64,000 nt of DNA, taken from NCBI RefSeq assembly GCF_008710135.1, contig NZ_VYKK01000028.1:1-64000 (forward strand), read 5' to 3'. Made by a program: the position numbers and the translations under genes. The stretch comes from Paenibacillus spiritus. GTDB lineage: Bacteria > Bacillota > Bacilli > Paenibacillales > Paenibacillaceae. Under the pieces are notes generated by a model that worked only from the letters and a program-made list of their open reading frames with translations, did no database searches and was not told the DNA's origin. The first letter of the stretch is position 1; each line of letters opens with the position of its first letter. Below are positions 9,918 to 19,341 of this stretch, piece after piece.

Positions 9918-11291
9918 ATGACAATCGACATGCTTCAAGATAAAATCCGGGGCCGCTCCGCCGTCGCAGCCGTAATCGGGCTCGGCTATGTCGGACTGCC
10001 GATGGCCGCGGCCATCGCCCGGGCGGGCTACCGGGTGCGCGGCGTCGATATCGACGCCGGCAAGGTCGCCACGCTCCGCAGCGGCCATTCCTACTGTCTC
10101 GATGTCAGCGACGGGGCGCTGGCCTCCGTCCTGGCCGCGGACGACGGCCAATCCCCAGGTTCCGAGGGAGGCTTTTGGCCCGGCACCGATTTTGCCGCGC
10201 TGGCCGAAGCCGATATCGCGATTCTCTGCGTGCCTACCCCGCTCGACGGAAGGCATCGCCCGGACATTTCGTTCATCCGCTCCGCGCTGGACGGAGCGAT
10301 TCCCCATCTGCGCCGCGGATGCCTCGTCGTTCTGGAGAGCACCACCTATCCCGGTACGACCGACGAGCTGATCCGGACGGCGATTGAGCGGGCCAGAGGC
10401 TGGAAGGCGGGAGAGGACTACTGCCTCTGCTACTCTCCCGAGCGGGTGGACCCCGGCAGTCTTCATTACAGCGTCACCAATACGCCCAAAATCGTCGGCG
10501 GCGTCACGGCCCGCTGCCTGGAAGCCGGAACGGCCTTCTACGCTTCCTTCCTGGACCGGGTGGTTCCGGTCAGCTCTCCGGCTGTGGCCGAGACGGCCAA
10601 GCTGTTCGAGAACACCTTCCGAAGCGTCAATATCGGACTCGTCAATGAACTTGCGCCCGTGTGCGAACGGCTTGGAATCAGCGTATGGGAGGTGCTGGAT
10701 GCCGCCGCGACCAAACCGTTCGGCTTCCTTCCCTTCTATCCGGGTCCCGGCATCGGCGGCCACTGCATTCCGGTGGACCCCCTCTACCTCTCCTGGAAGT
10801 CCAAGTCGCTCGGCCTGCCGGTTGCTTTTATCGAATTGGCGGACCGGATCAACCGCGGACAGCCCCGCCGCCTTGTCCGGCGGATTCAGGAACTGCTGAA
10901 GGAGCGGGGTCTGAAGCTCCGGGGAGCGCACATCCTTCTCTCGGGAATCGCCTACAAAAAAGATATCGACGACGTGCGGGAATCTCCCGCTCTGGACCTG
11001 TTCCGGCTGCTGCGCCGGAAGGGAGCCGCCGTCTCCTATGCGGACCCTTATGTCGCCTCGTTCCGGCTCGGGAAGAAGACCGTCGCTTCGCTGAAGGGCG
11101 GCCCCGCCGTCTGGGCCGATGCCGATCTGGTGGTCATTACGACCGACCACAGCGGAGTCGACTACCAGGCGATGGCCGATCATGCCCCGCTTATTCTGGA
11201 TACCCGCAACGCCACGCGCGGCTGCCGGGGCGGGCGGATCGTTCTTTTGGGCGGCGGACGCGCCGGCGGGGAGGAGAACCATGCCCAATAA
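9918..11291 (+). CDS. UDP-N-acetylhexosamine/UDP-glucose-type 6-dehydrogenase
   Basis: NAD-dependent nucleotide-sugar dehydrogenase of 457 residues that oxidises C6 of a UDP-sugar to a uronic acid. It shows the Rossmann motif IGLGYVGLP near residue 20, ESTTYPGTTDEL, and the catalytic Cys283 in GPGIGGHCIPVDP. The following YLSWKSKSLG is typical of the WbpA/WecC branch acting on UDP-GlcNAc or UDP-ManNAc rather than of UDP-glucose dehydrogenases. The final third is the C-terminal UDP-binding domain (GIAYKKDIDDVRESPAL). It follows the epimerase by 31 bases with an AGGAGG site, and overlaps the methyltransferase by 11 bases. Confidence 0.88.
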   Translation: MTIDMLQDKIRGRSAVAAVIGLGYVGLPMAAAIARAGYRVRGVDIDAGKVATLRSGHSYCLDVSDGALASVLAADDGQSPGSEGGFWPGTDFAALAEADIAILCVPTPLDGRHRPDISFIRSALDGAIPHLRRGCLVVLESTTYPGTTDELIRTAIERARGWKAGEDYCLCYSPERVDPGSLHYSVTNTPKIVGGVTARCLEAGTAFYASFLDRVVPVSSPAVAETAKLFENTFRSVNIGLVNELAPVCERLGISVWEVLDAAATKPFGFLPFYPGPGIGGHCIPVDPLYLSWKSKSLGLPVAFIELADRINRGQPRRLVRRIQELLKERGLKLRGAHILLSGIAYKKDIDDVRESPALDLFRLLRRKGAAVSYADPYVASFRLGKKTVASLKGGPAVWADADLVVITTDHSGVDYQAMADHAPLILDTRNATRGCRGGRIVLLGGGRAGGEENHAQ

Positions 11292-12021
11292 CGACCGGGT
11301 CAGCGAACGCTATTACGGACAGATCAACTCCGAGGATTCGCATGAAGCTACGCGCTCCCGCATCCACTGGATCTGCGCCCAGGCTTCGGGCAGCCGGGTT
11401 CTGGATGTCGGCTGCAGCCAGGGAATCGCCTCGATTCTGCTCGCCCGGGAAGGCTTCTCCGTCACCGGCATCGATCTCGATGCGGCCAGTCTCCGCTTCG
11501 CAAGAGCCGAGTTGGCCCGGGAATCAAAGCCGGTCCGCGACCAGATCGCTTTTCAGCTGGCCAGCATTCTGGATTTCGAGGCCGGGGAGCACCGGTTCGA
11601 TACCGTAATCCTGGGAGAGATTCTTGAACATTTTGCCCACCCCGGGCGGCTGATCGCCCGCGCCTCCGGGCTGCTGGCCAGAGGCGGCAAGCTGATCGTC
11701 ACCGTGCCCTATGGCTACCATCCCTATCATGACCACAAGCAGACGTTCTACGCGGGCAGCCTCTCCCGCCTGCTCTACCCGAAGTTCCGCGAGTGCGCGC
11801 TGGAAGTGAGGCACAAGTACCTCTGCTACGCAGGCGTCAAGCGCGGACGTCCGGCTTCGCCTCCGGCTCCGGGAGCGGACCGGCTGCGCCGGTGGATGGA
11901 GCTGGACGAAGCCGAGTTCCTGCGGATCGAGCAGGAGCAGCAGCGCCGGATGAACCAGCGCAAAGCCGCGCTCGACAGGGCCGCCGCCCGCCTGAAGCAG
12001 TTCGAAGAGAGAGGCGAGTAG
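11281..12021 (+). CDS. Class I SAM-dependent methyltransferase
   Basis: 246 residues. Motif I is VLDVGCSQG (near residue 40), followed by an acidic GIDLDAA loop and the ILGEILEHFAHP segment characteristic of the UbiE/COQ5-like fold. The last 50 residues form a charged, probably coiled-coil tail. The start is the ATG after GGAGGAG that overlaps the dehydrogenase end. Its place at the end of the sugar operon suggests it methylates a glycan or lipid-linked sugar, which is inference. A hairpin follows about 100 bases downstream. Confidence 0.8.
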   Translation: MPNNDRVSERYYGQINSEDSHEATRSRIHWICAQASGSRVLDVGCSQGIASILLAREGFSVTGIDLDAASLRFARAELARESKPVRDQIAFQLASILDFEAGEHRFDTVILGEILEHFAHPGRLIARASGLLARGGKLIVTVPYGYHPYHDHKQTFYAGSLSRLLYPKFRECALEVRHKYLCYAGVKRGRPASPPAPGADRLRRWMELDEAEFLRIEQEQQRRMNQRKAALDRAAARLKQFEERGE

Positions 12022-12120
12022 GCATACGGCGACACCGCCTTCCGCCTTCATTCCCCGTCTTCCGAAACCGCCCGGGCGGCAGTCCTTCTACACGCCATCC
12101 AGTTCCTTCTCCCTCCCAAA

Positions 12121-12157
12121 AAGGCTTCGGTCCCGCACTCTCCGGGTCCGAAGCCTT
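12121..12157. terminator. Bidirectional terminator between sugar operon and gcvH
   Basis: A ten-base inverted repeat (12121-12130 with 12148-12157) has further pairing in its loop. On the minus strand it is followed by TTTT, which suits termination of gcvH; it can also end the methyltransferase transcript from the other side. Confidence 0.7.
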
Positions 12158-12177
12158 CTTCCGCGATGATCCGCGTC

Positions 12178-12570
12178 TTATTCGCCGATGAGTTCCTTGT
12201 AGGCCGCTGCTTCCAGAAGAGACGCCACCGCCGCCTCAAACTCCCCGTCCAGCTCCAGCTCATAGATCCAGCCTTCGCCGTAAGGCTGCTCGTTCAGCAG
12301 CTCGGGACGGTTCTCCAGCTCCTCGTTGATCCGGGTCACCGTTCCCGATACCGGGGTATACAGCTCGGAGACCGTCTTGACCGATTCGATGCTGCCGATG
12401 CTGTCGCCCGCCGTCACCGCCGCGCCGACCTCCGGGAATTCGACAAATACGATATCTCCGAGCAGATGCTGGGCATGGTCGGTGATGCCTACACGGACGG
12501 TCCGTCCTTCGCCCTGCTGCGCCCACTCGTGTTCTTCGCTGTACCGGAGGTGATCCAACACTTCGCTCAT
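12178..12570 (-). CDS. gcvH: Glycine cleavage system H protein
   Basis: Lipoyl carrier protein that shuttles the aminomethyl group between the P, T and L proteins of glycine cleavage. 130 residues. The lipoylated lysine is Lys65 in IESVKTVSELYTPVSG, the family motif. In Bacillus-type species lipoylated GcvH can also be the relay for lipoate to other complexes. The gene is transcribed away from gcvT-gcvPA-gcvPB with its own promoter and lies outside the glycine riboswitch transcript, which would allow riboswitch-independent expression. Confidence 0.95.
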   Translation of the reverse strand: MSEVLDHLRYSEEHEWAQQGEGRTVRVGITDHAQHLLGDIVFVEFPEVGAAVTAGDSIGSIESVKTVSELYTPVSGTVTRINEELENRPELLNEQPYGEGWIYELELDGEFEAAVASLLEAAAYKELIGE

Positions 12571-12610
12571 TTCCTACGCCGTCCCTTCACTCGTGAATTT
12601 CATCAAACTA

Positions 12611-12640
12611 AGACTACGGGATACCCTTCCGCCGTGTCAA
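12611..12640 (-). promoter_or_regulatory. Probable gcvH promoter
   Basis: Minus strand -35 TTGACA (12635-12640), 18-base spacer, -10 TAGTCT (12611-12616), about 45 bases before the gcvH start. The -35 is perfect and the -10 is fair. Confidence 0.5.
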
Positions 12641-12756
12641 CCGTCAACGCCCGGATAACGTACGGAAAAGCTGACAGGCAGCTGCCAGACCTTGTGCGAT
12701 TCAGCCGATTGAAAGCGGATACCATAAAAAAATCACGAACATTTCTCCTATTCTCG

Positions 12757-12786
12757 TTGACAGCATACGGGAAAGGCAGGTTTAAT
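12757..12786 (+). promoter_or_regulatory. Promoter of the gcvT-gcvPA-gcvPB riboswitch transcript
   Basis: Plus strand -35 TTGACA (12757-12762), 18-base spacer, -10 TTTAAT (12781-12786). It lies about 35 bases before the first glycine aptamer, as expected for a riboswitch leader. Confidence 0.65.
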
Positions 12787-12820
12787 GGAGTGAGAAGAAT
12801 CACATAGGTCAGGCGAATGA

Positions 12821-13093
12821 GGGTGCAGGGAGAGACCGCTTGCTGAAGGCGGCGCCGAAGGAGTAAGCCCGGATGCAAGCCGGGTGAATCTCTCAGGCAA
12901 AAGGACCTGTATCGGACGCATCTCTGGAGAGCACCGCCGCCCGATGCAGCCTTAGGCATGGGGAAGAAGCGGTCACCAACGGGGAAACCCGCATCTATGC
13001 CAGGCGGAGCCGATTGCCCGCCCGGACGCAGAGCATCCGGCAGGCAGGGGCCGTGAGGCAGCGGGGCAACTCTCAGGTACAAGGGACAGAGCG
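12821..13093 (+). promoter_or_regulatory. Tandem glycine riboswitch
   Basis: Two consecutive glycine aptamers. The first (about 12821-12936) contains GGGAGAGACC, GCGCCGAAGGAG, TGAATCTCTCAGGCAAAAGG, GGACGC and CTCTGGAGAG, matching the conserved core of the Bacillus gcvT leader. The second (about 12937-13093) has CACCAACGGGG and GCAACTCTCAGGTACAAGGG. P1 of aptamer 1 is GGTGC (12822-12826) with GCACC (12931-12935). The arrangement suits cooperative glycine sensing controlling the downstream glycine cleavage operon. Confidence 0.92.
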
Positions 13094-13145
13094 AAAGAAG
13101 CGCGAGCGCGCCAGAGGCGCCCCCTTCTTTTGCCTGTCCTTTTTG
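13083..13145 (+). terminator. Riboswitch expression-platform terminator
   Basis: Stems GGACAG/CTGTCC and AAAGAAG/CTTCTTT fold over a GC-rich apical loop and are followed by TTTTT (13141-13144 region). The left arm reuses bases at the 3' edge of aptamer 2. Glycine binding should therefore sequester that arm and turn transcription on. Confidence 0.75.
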
Positions 13146-13180
13146 GCATGCCATTCTAAATCGCGAAGGAGAGTGAACAC

Positions 13181-14311
13181 ATGGACCACCTGAAAAAAAC
13201 GCCCCTGCGCGCGCAGGCCGACGCCTTCCCGGATGCCCGGTGCATCGACTTCGGAGGCTGGGAGCTGCCCGTGCAGTTCGTCGGCATCCAGAAAGAACAT
13301 GAAGCGGTTCGCACCGCTGCCGGGCTGTTCGACGTCTCGCACATGGGCGAGTTCCTCGTTACCGGAGAAGGCGCGGAAGCGTACCTTCAGCGGATGACCA
13401 CGAATGATGTCAGCGGGCTTGAAGACGGGCAGGCCCAATACTCGCTGCTCTGCTACCCGGACGGCGGCACCGTGGATGATCTGCTGGTGTACCGTCTGGG
13501 CGAAGGCCGCTATATGCTGGTCGTGAACGCCTCCAATACCGTCAAGGATTTCGAGTGGCTGAAGCTTCATCTCCCGGCGGAGGGCGGCCCGAGCCTGCGG
13601 GATGTCTCGGAGGAGACAGCATTGCTCGCCCTCCAGGGTCCGGCGGCGGCCGCGATTCTCTCGGCCGTCACGGATGCCGACCCCGCCGCCCTGAAGCCGT
13701 TCCGCTTCCTGGAGGGGGCGACGGTGTGCGGCGTCCCTGTCCTGCTCTCCCGTACCGGCTACACCGGCGAGGACGGCTTCGAGCTGTACGCGCCGGCCGC
13801 CGGGGCCGCCGCACTCTGGACCGGCCTCCTGGAAGCCGGCCGGGAGCACGGGCTGCTGCCGGCCGGACTCGGCGCCCGCGACACGCTCCGCTTCGAGGCC
13901 AGGCTGCCGCTCTACGGCCAGGAGCTGTCGCCGGACATCTCTCCGCTGGAGGCGGGCCTCGGGCCGTTCGTCAAGCTCGGCAAAGGCGAGTTCATCGGCC
14001 GCGAGGCGCTCGCCGCCCAGAAGGACGGCGGCCCGCCGCGCCGCCTGGTCGGTCTGGAGATGATCGACCGCGGCATTCCGCGCTGCCATTATCCGGTCTA
14101 CGCGGACGGGCGGCGCATCGGCGAGGTGACGACCGGCACCCAGGCGCCGACCCTCAAGCGCAGCCTGGGGCTTGCGCTGATCGAGGCCGCCTATGCCGCC
14201 ATCGGCAGCGCCGTCGAGGTGGAGATCCGCGGCAGACGCCTGAAGGCGGAAGTCGTGAAGACCCCTTTTTACCGGGCACAGCCTGTTCCATCCATTCGAT
14301 CCAAGGAGTGA
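13181..14311 (+). CDS. gcvT: Glycine cleavage system T protein (aminomethyltransferase)
   Basis: Transfers the methylene group from aminomethyl-lipoyl GcvH to tetrahydrofolate, releasing ammonia. 376 residues, slightly longer than the usual 360-370. Family stretches are [20 protein letters not shown] near the N-terminus, [22 protein letters not shown] and [13 protein letters not shown] ribosome site AAGGAG precedes the ATG. It is first in a gcvT-gcvPA-gcvPB operon (7-base gap, then 4-base overlap), under the glycine riboswitch. Confidence 0.95.
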   Translation: MDHLKKTPLRAQADAFPDARCIDFGGWELPVQFVGIQKEHEAVRTAAGLFDVSHMGEFLVTGEGAEAYLQRMTTNDVSGLEDGQAQYSLLCYPDGGTVDDLLVYRLGEGRYMLVVNASNTVKDFEWLKLHLPAEGGPSLRDVSEETALLALQGPAAAAILSAVTDADPAALKPFRFLEGATVCGVPVLLSRTGYTGEDGFELYAPAAGAAALWTGLLEAGREHGLLPAGLGARDTLRFEARLPLYGQELSPDISPLEAGLGPFVKLGKGEFIGREALAAQKDGGPPRRLVGLEMIDRGIPRCHYPVYADGRRIGEVTTGTQAPTLKRSLGLALIEAAYAAIGSAVEVEIRGRRLKAEVVKTPFYRAQPVPSIRSKE

Positions 14312-14318
14312 ATCCTGC

Positions 14319-15671
14319 ATGAGACACCGTTATTTGCCGATGACCGAAGAAGACCGCAGCGCCATGCTGGGAACCATCGGGGTTCAGACCGTGGACGATT
14401 TGTTCGCCGATATTCCCGAGACCGTACGCTACCAAGGAAGGCTTCCCCTGTCGGAAGCGCTGGATGAATACGCCCTGCTGCGCCATATGAACCGGCTGGC
14501 CGGACGCAACGCCCATTTCGATTCCCATATCAGCTTCCTGGGAGCCGGACTGTACGACCATCACATCCCGGTCGTGATCAACCATGTCATTTCCCGCTCG
14601 GAATTCTATACCGCCTACACGCCGTATCAGCCGGAGATCAGCCAGGGCGAGCTGCAGGCGATCTTTGAGTTCCAGTCGTACATCTGCGAGCTGACCGGCA
14701 TGAAGGTCGCCAATGCCAGCATGTACGACGGCGCAACCGCGCTCGCGGAGGCGGCGGTGCTCGCCTCGGGCCAGACCCGGCGAACGCGGATCGTCGTCTC
14801 CGCCGCCGTCCATCCGGAGGCCCGGGGCGTGCTGGCCACGACCGCCCGCGGGCTGGGTCTGGAGATCGTCACCGTCGGCACGGCGGACGGCATCACCGAT
14901 GTCGCGGCGCTGGCCGCAGCGATCGACGACCGGACGGCCGCCGTCCTCGTCCAGTACCCGAACTTCTTCGGGGGCATCGAGGATCTGGCCGCCATGGAGA
15001 AGCTGGCGCACCGCGCCAAGGCGCTGCTGGTCGTCAGCGCGAACCCGCTGGCGCTCGGCCTGCTGGAAGCGCCGGGCCGCCTCGGCGCCGACATCGTCGT
15101 CGGCGACGCCCAGCCGCTCGGCATCAGCGCCTCGCTCGGCGGACCGACCTGCGGCTATTTCGCCGTCGCCGAGCCTCTGATGCGGCGCATGCCGGGCCGT
15201 ATTGTCGGCCAGACGGTCGACCGCAGCGGCAAGCGCGGCTTCGTGCTGACGCTCCAGGCGCGGGAGCAGCATATCCGCCGCGAGAAGGCGACCAGCAACA
15301 TCTGCTCCAACCAGGCCCTGCTCGCCCTCTGCGCCTCGGTGTATCTGTCGGTGATGGGCCGGGAAGGGCTGCGGGAAGCGTGCGAGCTGAACATCCGCAA
15401 AAGCCATTATGCCGCCAAGCGGCTATCCGCCGTCCCCGGCGTGACTCTGGCCTTCAACATTCCGTTCTTCAACGAGTTCGCCGTGAAGCTGCCGGAAGGC
15501 ACGGACCTGTCCGCCGTCGGCTCGAAGCTCGCCCAAGCTGGATTCCTGGGCGGCTATGATCTGGGCCGGGATTACCCCGAGCTTGCCGGCCATATGCTGA
15601 TTGCCGTCACCGAGAAGCGGACCCGGACTGAAATCGATGAATTTGCCAGCGCATTGGAGGGCTGTCTATGA
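14319..15671 (+). CDS. gcvPA: Glycine dehydrogenase (decarboxylating) subunit 1
   Basis: N-terminal half of the two-part P protein, which decarboxylates glycine and loads the aminomethyl group on GcvH. 450 residues. It opens with [17 protein letters not shown] and contains [23 protein letters not shown] and [14 protein letters not shown], all typical of subunit 1. This half has the fold-type I aminotransferase architecture but the PLP lysine lies in the partner. Its stop overlaps the gcvPB start by four bases. Confidence 0.95.
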   Translation: MRHRYLPMTEEDRSAMLGTIGVQTVDDLFADIPETVRYQGRLPLSEALDEYALLRHMNRLAGRNAHFDSHISFLGAGLYDHHIPVVINHVISRSEFYTAYTPYQPEISQGELQAIFEFQSYICELTGMKVANASMYDGATALAEAAVLASGQTRRTRIVVSAAVHPEARGVLATTARGLGLEIVTVGTADGITDVAALAAAIDDRTAAVLVQYPNFFGGIEDLAAMEKLAHRAKALLVVSANPLALGLLEAPGRLGADIVVGDAQPLGISASLGGPTCGYFAVAEPLMRRMPGRIVGQTVDRSGKRGFVLTLQAREQHIRREKATSNICSNQALLALCASVYLSVMGREGLREACELNIRKSHYAAKRLSAVPGVTLAFNIPFFNEFAVKLPEGTDLSAVGSKLAQAGFLGGYDLGRDYPELAGHMLIAVTEKRTRTEIDEFASALEGCL

Positions 15672-17143
15672 GTAAGGAATTGCAGAAACCCGAACAGAGC
15701 CTGATCTTCGAGCTGAGCAAGCCCGGACGGACGGCGTATTCCCTGCCCGTCTGCGATGTTCCCGGGGAGGAGGAGCTGGAGTCGCTGATTCCGGCGGAGC
15801 TTATGCGCAGCGCCCCCGCCGCGTTGCCGGAGGTGTCGGAGGTCGATGTTATCCGGCATTACACGGCGCTGTCCCGCCGGAACTTTGGCGTGGACAACGG
15901 ATTTTATCCGCTTGGCTCCTGCACGATGAAATACAATCCGAAGATCAACGAGGATGTCGCCCGGTTCCCCGGCTTCGCCCGCATTCACCCGTATCAGCCG
16001 GAAGAGACGCTCCAGGGCGCGCTTGAGCTGATGCATACGCTCCAGCGCGACATCGCCGCGCTGACCGGCATGGACGCCGTTTCGCTCCAGCCCGCAGCCG
16101 GGGCCCACGGCGAATGGACCGGGCTGATGATGATCCGCGCCTACCACGAGAGCCGGGGCGAGCAGCGGACCAAGGTAATTGTGCCCGACTCCTCGCACGG
16201 CACGAATCCCGCCAGCGCTTCGGCGGCGGGCCTGACGACCGTTACAATTGCCTCGGATGCGGCCGGCATGGTGGACCTGGAGGCGCTGCGCGCCGCCGTC
16301 GGCCCCGATACCGCTGCGCTGATGCTGACCAACCCGAGCACGCTCGGTCTGTTCGAGACACAGATTACCGAGATCGCGGCGATTGTTCACGAGGCCGGCG
16401 GCCTGCTGTATTACGACGGCGCCAACTCGAACGCCATTATGGGCATTACCCGTCCGGGCGACATGGGCTTTGACGTCGTGCATCTCAATCTGCACAAAAC
16501 GATGAGCACCCCGCACGGCGGCGGCGGACCCGGGGCCGGACCGGTCGGCGTCAAGGCGAAGCTGATTCCGTTCCTGCCCGCGCCGTCCGTCTCCCGCCGG
16601 GAGGACGGAACCTTCACGCTGAATCACGGGGGGCCGGATTCCATCGGCCGGGTGAAAGCTTTTTACGGCAACTTCGGCATTCTGGTCCGCGCTTATACCT
16701 ACATCCGCACCTATGGACCGGACGGCCTGCGCGAAGTCTCCGAGAACGCCGTGCTGAACGCGAATTACATGCTCGCCAGACTGACGCCGCACTTCGACGT
16801 GCCATACCCGGGTCTGTGCAAGCACGAATTCGTTCTCTCCGGCAAAAATCTGAAAGCGTACGGGGTCCGCACGCTCGATGTCGCCAAACGGCTGCTGGAT
16901 TTCGGCTATCATCCGCCGACCGTCTACTTCCCTCTGACCGTCGAGGAGTGCCTGATGATCGAGCCGACCGAGACCGAGAGCAAGGAGACGCTCGACGGCT
17001 TCATCGACACGCTGATTGCCATCGCCGAGGAAGCCAGAACGAACCCCGAGAGGGTGCTGAACGCCCCGCATACGACCGAAATCAGCCGGCTCGACGAGAC
17101 CCAGGCTGCCCGCAAGCCGGTGCTGAACTGTTCCTGCGGCTGA
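15668..17143 (+). CDS. gcvPB: Glycine dehydrogenase (decarboxylating) subunit 2
   Basis: C-terminal, PLP-carrying half of the P protein. 491 residues. The PLP Schiff-base lysine is Lys277 in [18 protein letters not shown]. Also visible are [10 protein letters not shown] and [11 protein letters not shown]. It is the last gene of the riboswitch-controlled operon; a perfect 12-base stem hairpin follows about 55 bases after the stop. Confidence 0.95.
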   Translation: MSKELQKPEQSLIFELSKPGRTAYSLPVCDVPGEEELESLIPAELMRSAPAALPEVSEVDVIRHYTALSRRNFGVDNGFYPLGSCTMKYNPKINEDVARFPGFARIHPYQPEETLQGALELMHTLQRDIAALTGMDAVSLQPAAGAHGEWTGLMMIRAYHESRGEQRTKVIVPDSSHGTNPASASAAGLTTVTIASDAAGMVDLEALRAAVGPDTAALMLTNPSTLGLFETQITEIAAIVHEAGGLLYYDGANSNAIMGITRPGDMGFDVVHLNLHKTMSTPHGGGGPGAGPVGVKAKLIPFLPAPSVSRREDGTFTLNHGGPDSIGRVKAFYGNFGILVRAYTYIRTYGPDGLREVSENAVLNANYMLARLTPHFDVPYPGLCKHEFVLSGKNLKAYGVRTLDVAKRLLDFGYHPPTVYFPLTVEECLMIEPTETESKETLDGFIDTLIAIAEEARTNPERVLNAPHTTEISRLDETQAARKPVLNCSCG

Positions 17144-17199
17144 GACCGGGGACAACTGCACGGGAATTCAGCTAATGCCGGCTCCTTCCGATTCCAGCA

Positions 17200-17226
17200 A
17201 AAGGACCGTCCCCCGGACGGTCCTTT
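17200..17226 (+). terminator. Terminator of the gcv operon
   Basis: Twelve-base perfect inverted repeat (17200-17211 with 17215-17226) with a three-base loop, ending in TTT. It lies between convergent transcripts (gcvPB and the 33-residue membrane peptide gene) and may serve both. Confidence 0.75.
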
Positions 17227-17262
17227 GTGATTCATGCCGGGCAGGCGCTTCCCGGTGCCCTC

Positions 17263-17364
17263 TCACCGTCTGCCGCGCAGCCATTTTATGAGCCGCCACA
17301 TCCAATACACCCAGAGCGCAAGCGCGGCAAAGGGAATGATGAGTTCCACGAATCGGAGTATCAT
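17263..17364 (-). CDS. Small membrane peptide, 33 residues
   Basis: Reads MILRFVELIIPFAALALWVY, then WMWRLIKW and a basic LRGRR tail: one hydrophobic segment with Trp-rich interfacial ends, so a single-pass membrane peptide. A very strong ribosome site (GGGAGGGG) lies 5 bases before the ATG. It starts 19 bases after the WYL regulator stop on the same strand, so the two are probably cotranscribed. I do not recognise a family. The combination of ribosome site, operon position and membrane-peptide composition argues that it is real. Confidence 0.55.
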   Translation of the reverse strand: MILRFVELIIPFAALALWVYWMWRLIKWLRGRR

Positions 17365-17383
17365 TCCGTCCCCTCCCTTCGGC

Positions 17384-18334
17384 CTATTTCTTATATCGTT
17401 CCAGCGTTTCCAGCAAAAGGCGCCGGACGGCCGCGATCAGCTCCGGCGGCTCCTTCACCAGAGCGCTCGGCCCGAGGCCGGCAAACAGGCGGGCGAAGTA
17501 GTCCAGCTCGCTGCTCGGTATCTCGCTGTCCAGCAGGCCGCTGCCGTCCTGGCGAACCGCAACTCCCCCTCGCGCGCCCAGCTCGGCCTGGCAGACACGA
17601 ACCCCTTCCTCCGTAAGCTCGGCCCGGCAGCGAAGAAGCGCTCCCTCTCCGCCAGAGGCCTCGTGCCAGTTGCCGAGGTGAATTTCCCTGAGATCAAGAG
17701 ACACAGGCCCGTCCTCTACTTCCCGGGCCGTCTCTATCCGGTCGCAGCGGAAGAGGCGGACGCCCTGCCGCAGGAAGCAGTACGCCGGACAGTACCACAG
17801 CCCGCTGCTGGCATAGATGCCGATGGGCTGGATGTCGCGTTCCGCCGTGTGACCCGAAGAACGGTACCCGATCCGCAGCACCTTCGACGAGATGGCCGCC
17901 TTCAGCAGAAGCGGCAGATGCGGCGCCTCCGCCTGCCTGGGCGGAATGACGAAATCCACGCGGTTCCTCATCTGGTCAATCCGCTCCCGGACATCGGCGG
18001 ACATATAGTGATAGAATTTGCCCAAGGCCGAGGAAGCTTCCGCACGGAACGGAACCGCGGTGTAATGCCGAAGCGCATGACTGGCAAAAAACAGCGAGAC
18101 GGCTTCCTCCTCCGTGAAAGCAATCGGCGGCAAAATCCGTTCATTCAGGACCCGATATCCCCCGTGGGCCCCGACCTCGGAATACAGGGGGACGCCGAGC
18201 TCCTCCAGCTCTTGAAGATCCCGCAGAATCGTCCGGGGCGACACCCGGAATTCCCGGGCCAATTCCTTGACCGTGAACTTCCGTTTGCGGTTAACGGTCA
18301 GCATCAGCTCTAGCAGCCGTTTGGACTTGGACAT
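17384..18334 (-). CDS. HTH/WYL-domain transcriptional regulator (YafY/DeoR type)
   Basis: 316 residues. The N-terminal winged helix (KSKRLLELMLTVNRKRKFTV, then SPRTILRDLQELEELG) is followed by a WYL effector-binding domain (about residues 140-225, GLWYCPAYCF at the WYL-like core) and a WCX-type C-terminal extension. Such regulators control adjacent genes in response to small ligands or nucleic acids. The start is MSKSKRL, preceded by GAAGGGA; the in-frame upstream stretch is non-coding. It is divergent from the DinB-family gene, a common pairing, which suggests it controls that gene and itself. Confidence 0.85.
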   Translation of the reverse strand: MSKSKRLLELMLTVNRKRKFTVKELAREFRVSPRTILRDLQELEELGVPLYSEVGAHGGYRVLNERILPPIAFTEEEAVSLFFASHALRHYTAVPFRAEASSALGKFYHYMSADVRERIDQMRNRVDFVIPPRQAEAPHLPLLLKAAISSKVLRIGYRSSGHTAERDIQPIGIYASSGLWYCPAYCFLRQGVRLFRCDRIETAREVEDGPVSLDLREIHLGNWHEASGGEGALLRCRAELTEEGVRVCQAELGARGGVAVRQDGSGLLDSEIPSSELDYFARLFAGLGPSALVKEPPELIAAVRRLLLETLERYKK

Positions 18335-18365
18335 CGCAATCCCTTCTTTCTTTTTGCCCCATTTA

Positions 18366-18380
18366 TGACTATACTTGTCA
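18366..18380. promoter_or_regulatory. Candidate operator in the WYL/DinB divergent gap
   Basis: A short dyad TGAC-N7-GTCA lies between the divergent WYL regulator and DinB genes, next to a minus-strand TATAAT-like element (about 18383-18388). Position and symmetry fit an autoregulatory site; nothing more supports it. Confidence 0.25.
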
Positions 18381-18451
18381 CCATTATAGGCTACACTGAT
18401 AGGGAAGGCATCCCCTTCACCCTCAGCCCATTCAGGAAGGCGTGACTGCAC

Positions 18452-18943
18452 ATGCAAGCCGTTCAGGAAATTCAGGCTCTCTTATTTGAAGAATTGTCCC
18501 TTATCATCCGTACCACCGGCCAGCTGCTGAGCCGGATTTCAGCCGAGCACTGGGAACAGCGGCCGCAGGAGAATATGCGCACCCTCCGCGAACTGGCCCA
18601 GCACCTGGTCGCCATCCCCGAAGTCGATCTGCTGATTCTGCGCGAAAGCCCGGCCGAGCCGGTCCGGGCGCTGGAAGCGGAGATCGAAGCGAGCACCGGC
18701 ACCGATGCCGCCCGGCTGACCGCCCGGTTCGAATCCGGAGCCGCCCTGCTTCAAGATTACATGAACGCTTTAAGCGACGACGAGTTCCTGCACAAAGCCA
18801 CGGCTCCGTTCTATGTGAACCATCCCACGGTCCAGGCCAAGTGGCTGATTGAAATCATTACCCACGCCCAGCATCACCGGGCGCAGCTCTTCGACCGGAT
18901 GAAGCTGCTCGGTTATCCGGTCAGCATGTCCGACTTGTATTAA
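18452..18943 (+). CDS. DinB/YfiT-family protein
   Basis: 163 residues forming a predicted four-helix bundle. The probable metal ligands are His51 (AQHLVA) and His138/His141/His142 (HAQHHRAQ), the DinB-superfamily pattern. Members include thiol transferases (bacillithiol-dependent) and proteins of unknown function; the substrate is not deducible. The ATG is preceded by AGGAAGG. It is divergent from the WYL regulator, which probably controls it. A terminator lies about 70 bases downstream. Confidence 0.75.
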   Translation: MQAVQEIQALLFEELSLIIRTTGQLLSRISAEHWEQRPQENMRTLRELAQHLVAIPEVDLLILRESPAEPVRALEAEIEASTGTDAARLTARFESGAALLQDYMNALSDDEFLHKATAPFYVNHPTVQAKWLIEIITHAQHHRAQLFDRMKLLGYPVSMSDLY

Positions 18944-19341
18944 GCATCCCTATCCTTGTCATACCCCTTACCTTGGGATTCCAGATAGCCTTCAAGCATC
19001 TTAAAATCAAAAGACCCGGACGACAAGGTCCGGGTCTCTTGATCTGTGCCACGATGGTAACCTGAAGACCGATTGGCGAAGCTAAACGATAAGCGGCTTA
19101 AAGACAGCGGGTACCGTCAGCGCAGCCGAACCGCTTCCCTCACCGCGATCACCGTGAGCAATCCCATCGATAGGACAGAGAATCGGTCAACGGTGTGACG
19201 GCTCGTTCTCTTGATTTCTCTTCCCCTCCTGCAGAGCAGGCTGCGCCCTGTGCTCCATTGTGAACGCTTCGGTCCAGAAGCGAAAGGTCCCGGCAGGATG
19301 TTGCAGGTTCAGACACATCATGGCATAATATAGAGTTGTCA
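18944..19341. other. Left junction of the bacteriocin island
   Basis: This stretch separates the DinB gene from the low-GC island. It holds one terminator (19012-19037) and a possible coupled small ORF on the minus strand (19187-19342). No tRNA, integrase, transposase or clear direct repeat that would mark an insertion boundary is visible. Confidence 0.6.
19012..19037 (+). terminator. Terminator after the DinB gene
   Basis: Ten-base perfect inverted repeat (19012-19021 with 19028-19037) around a six-base loop, followed by ctt. It may also stop leftward transcripts from the island, where the minus strand continues into TTTTGATTTT. Confidence 0.7.
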
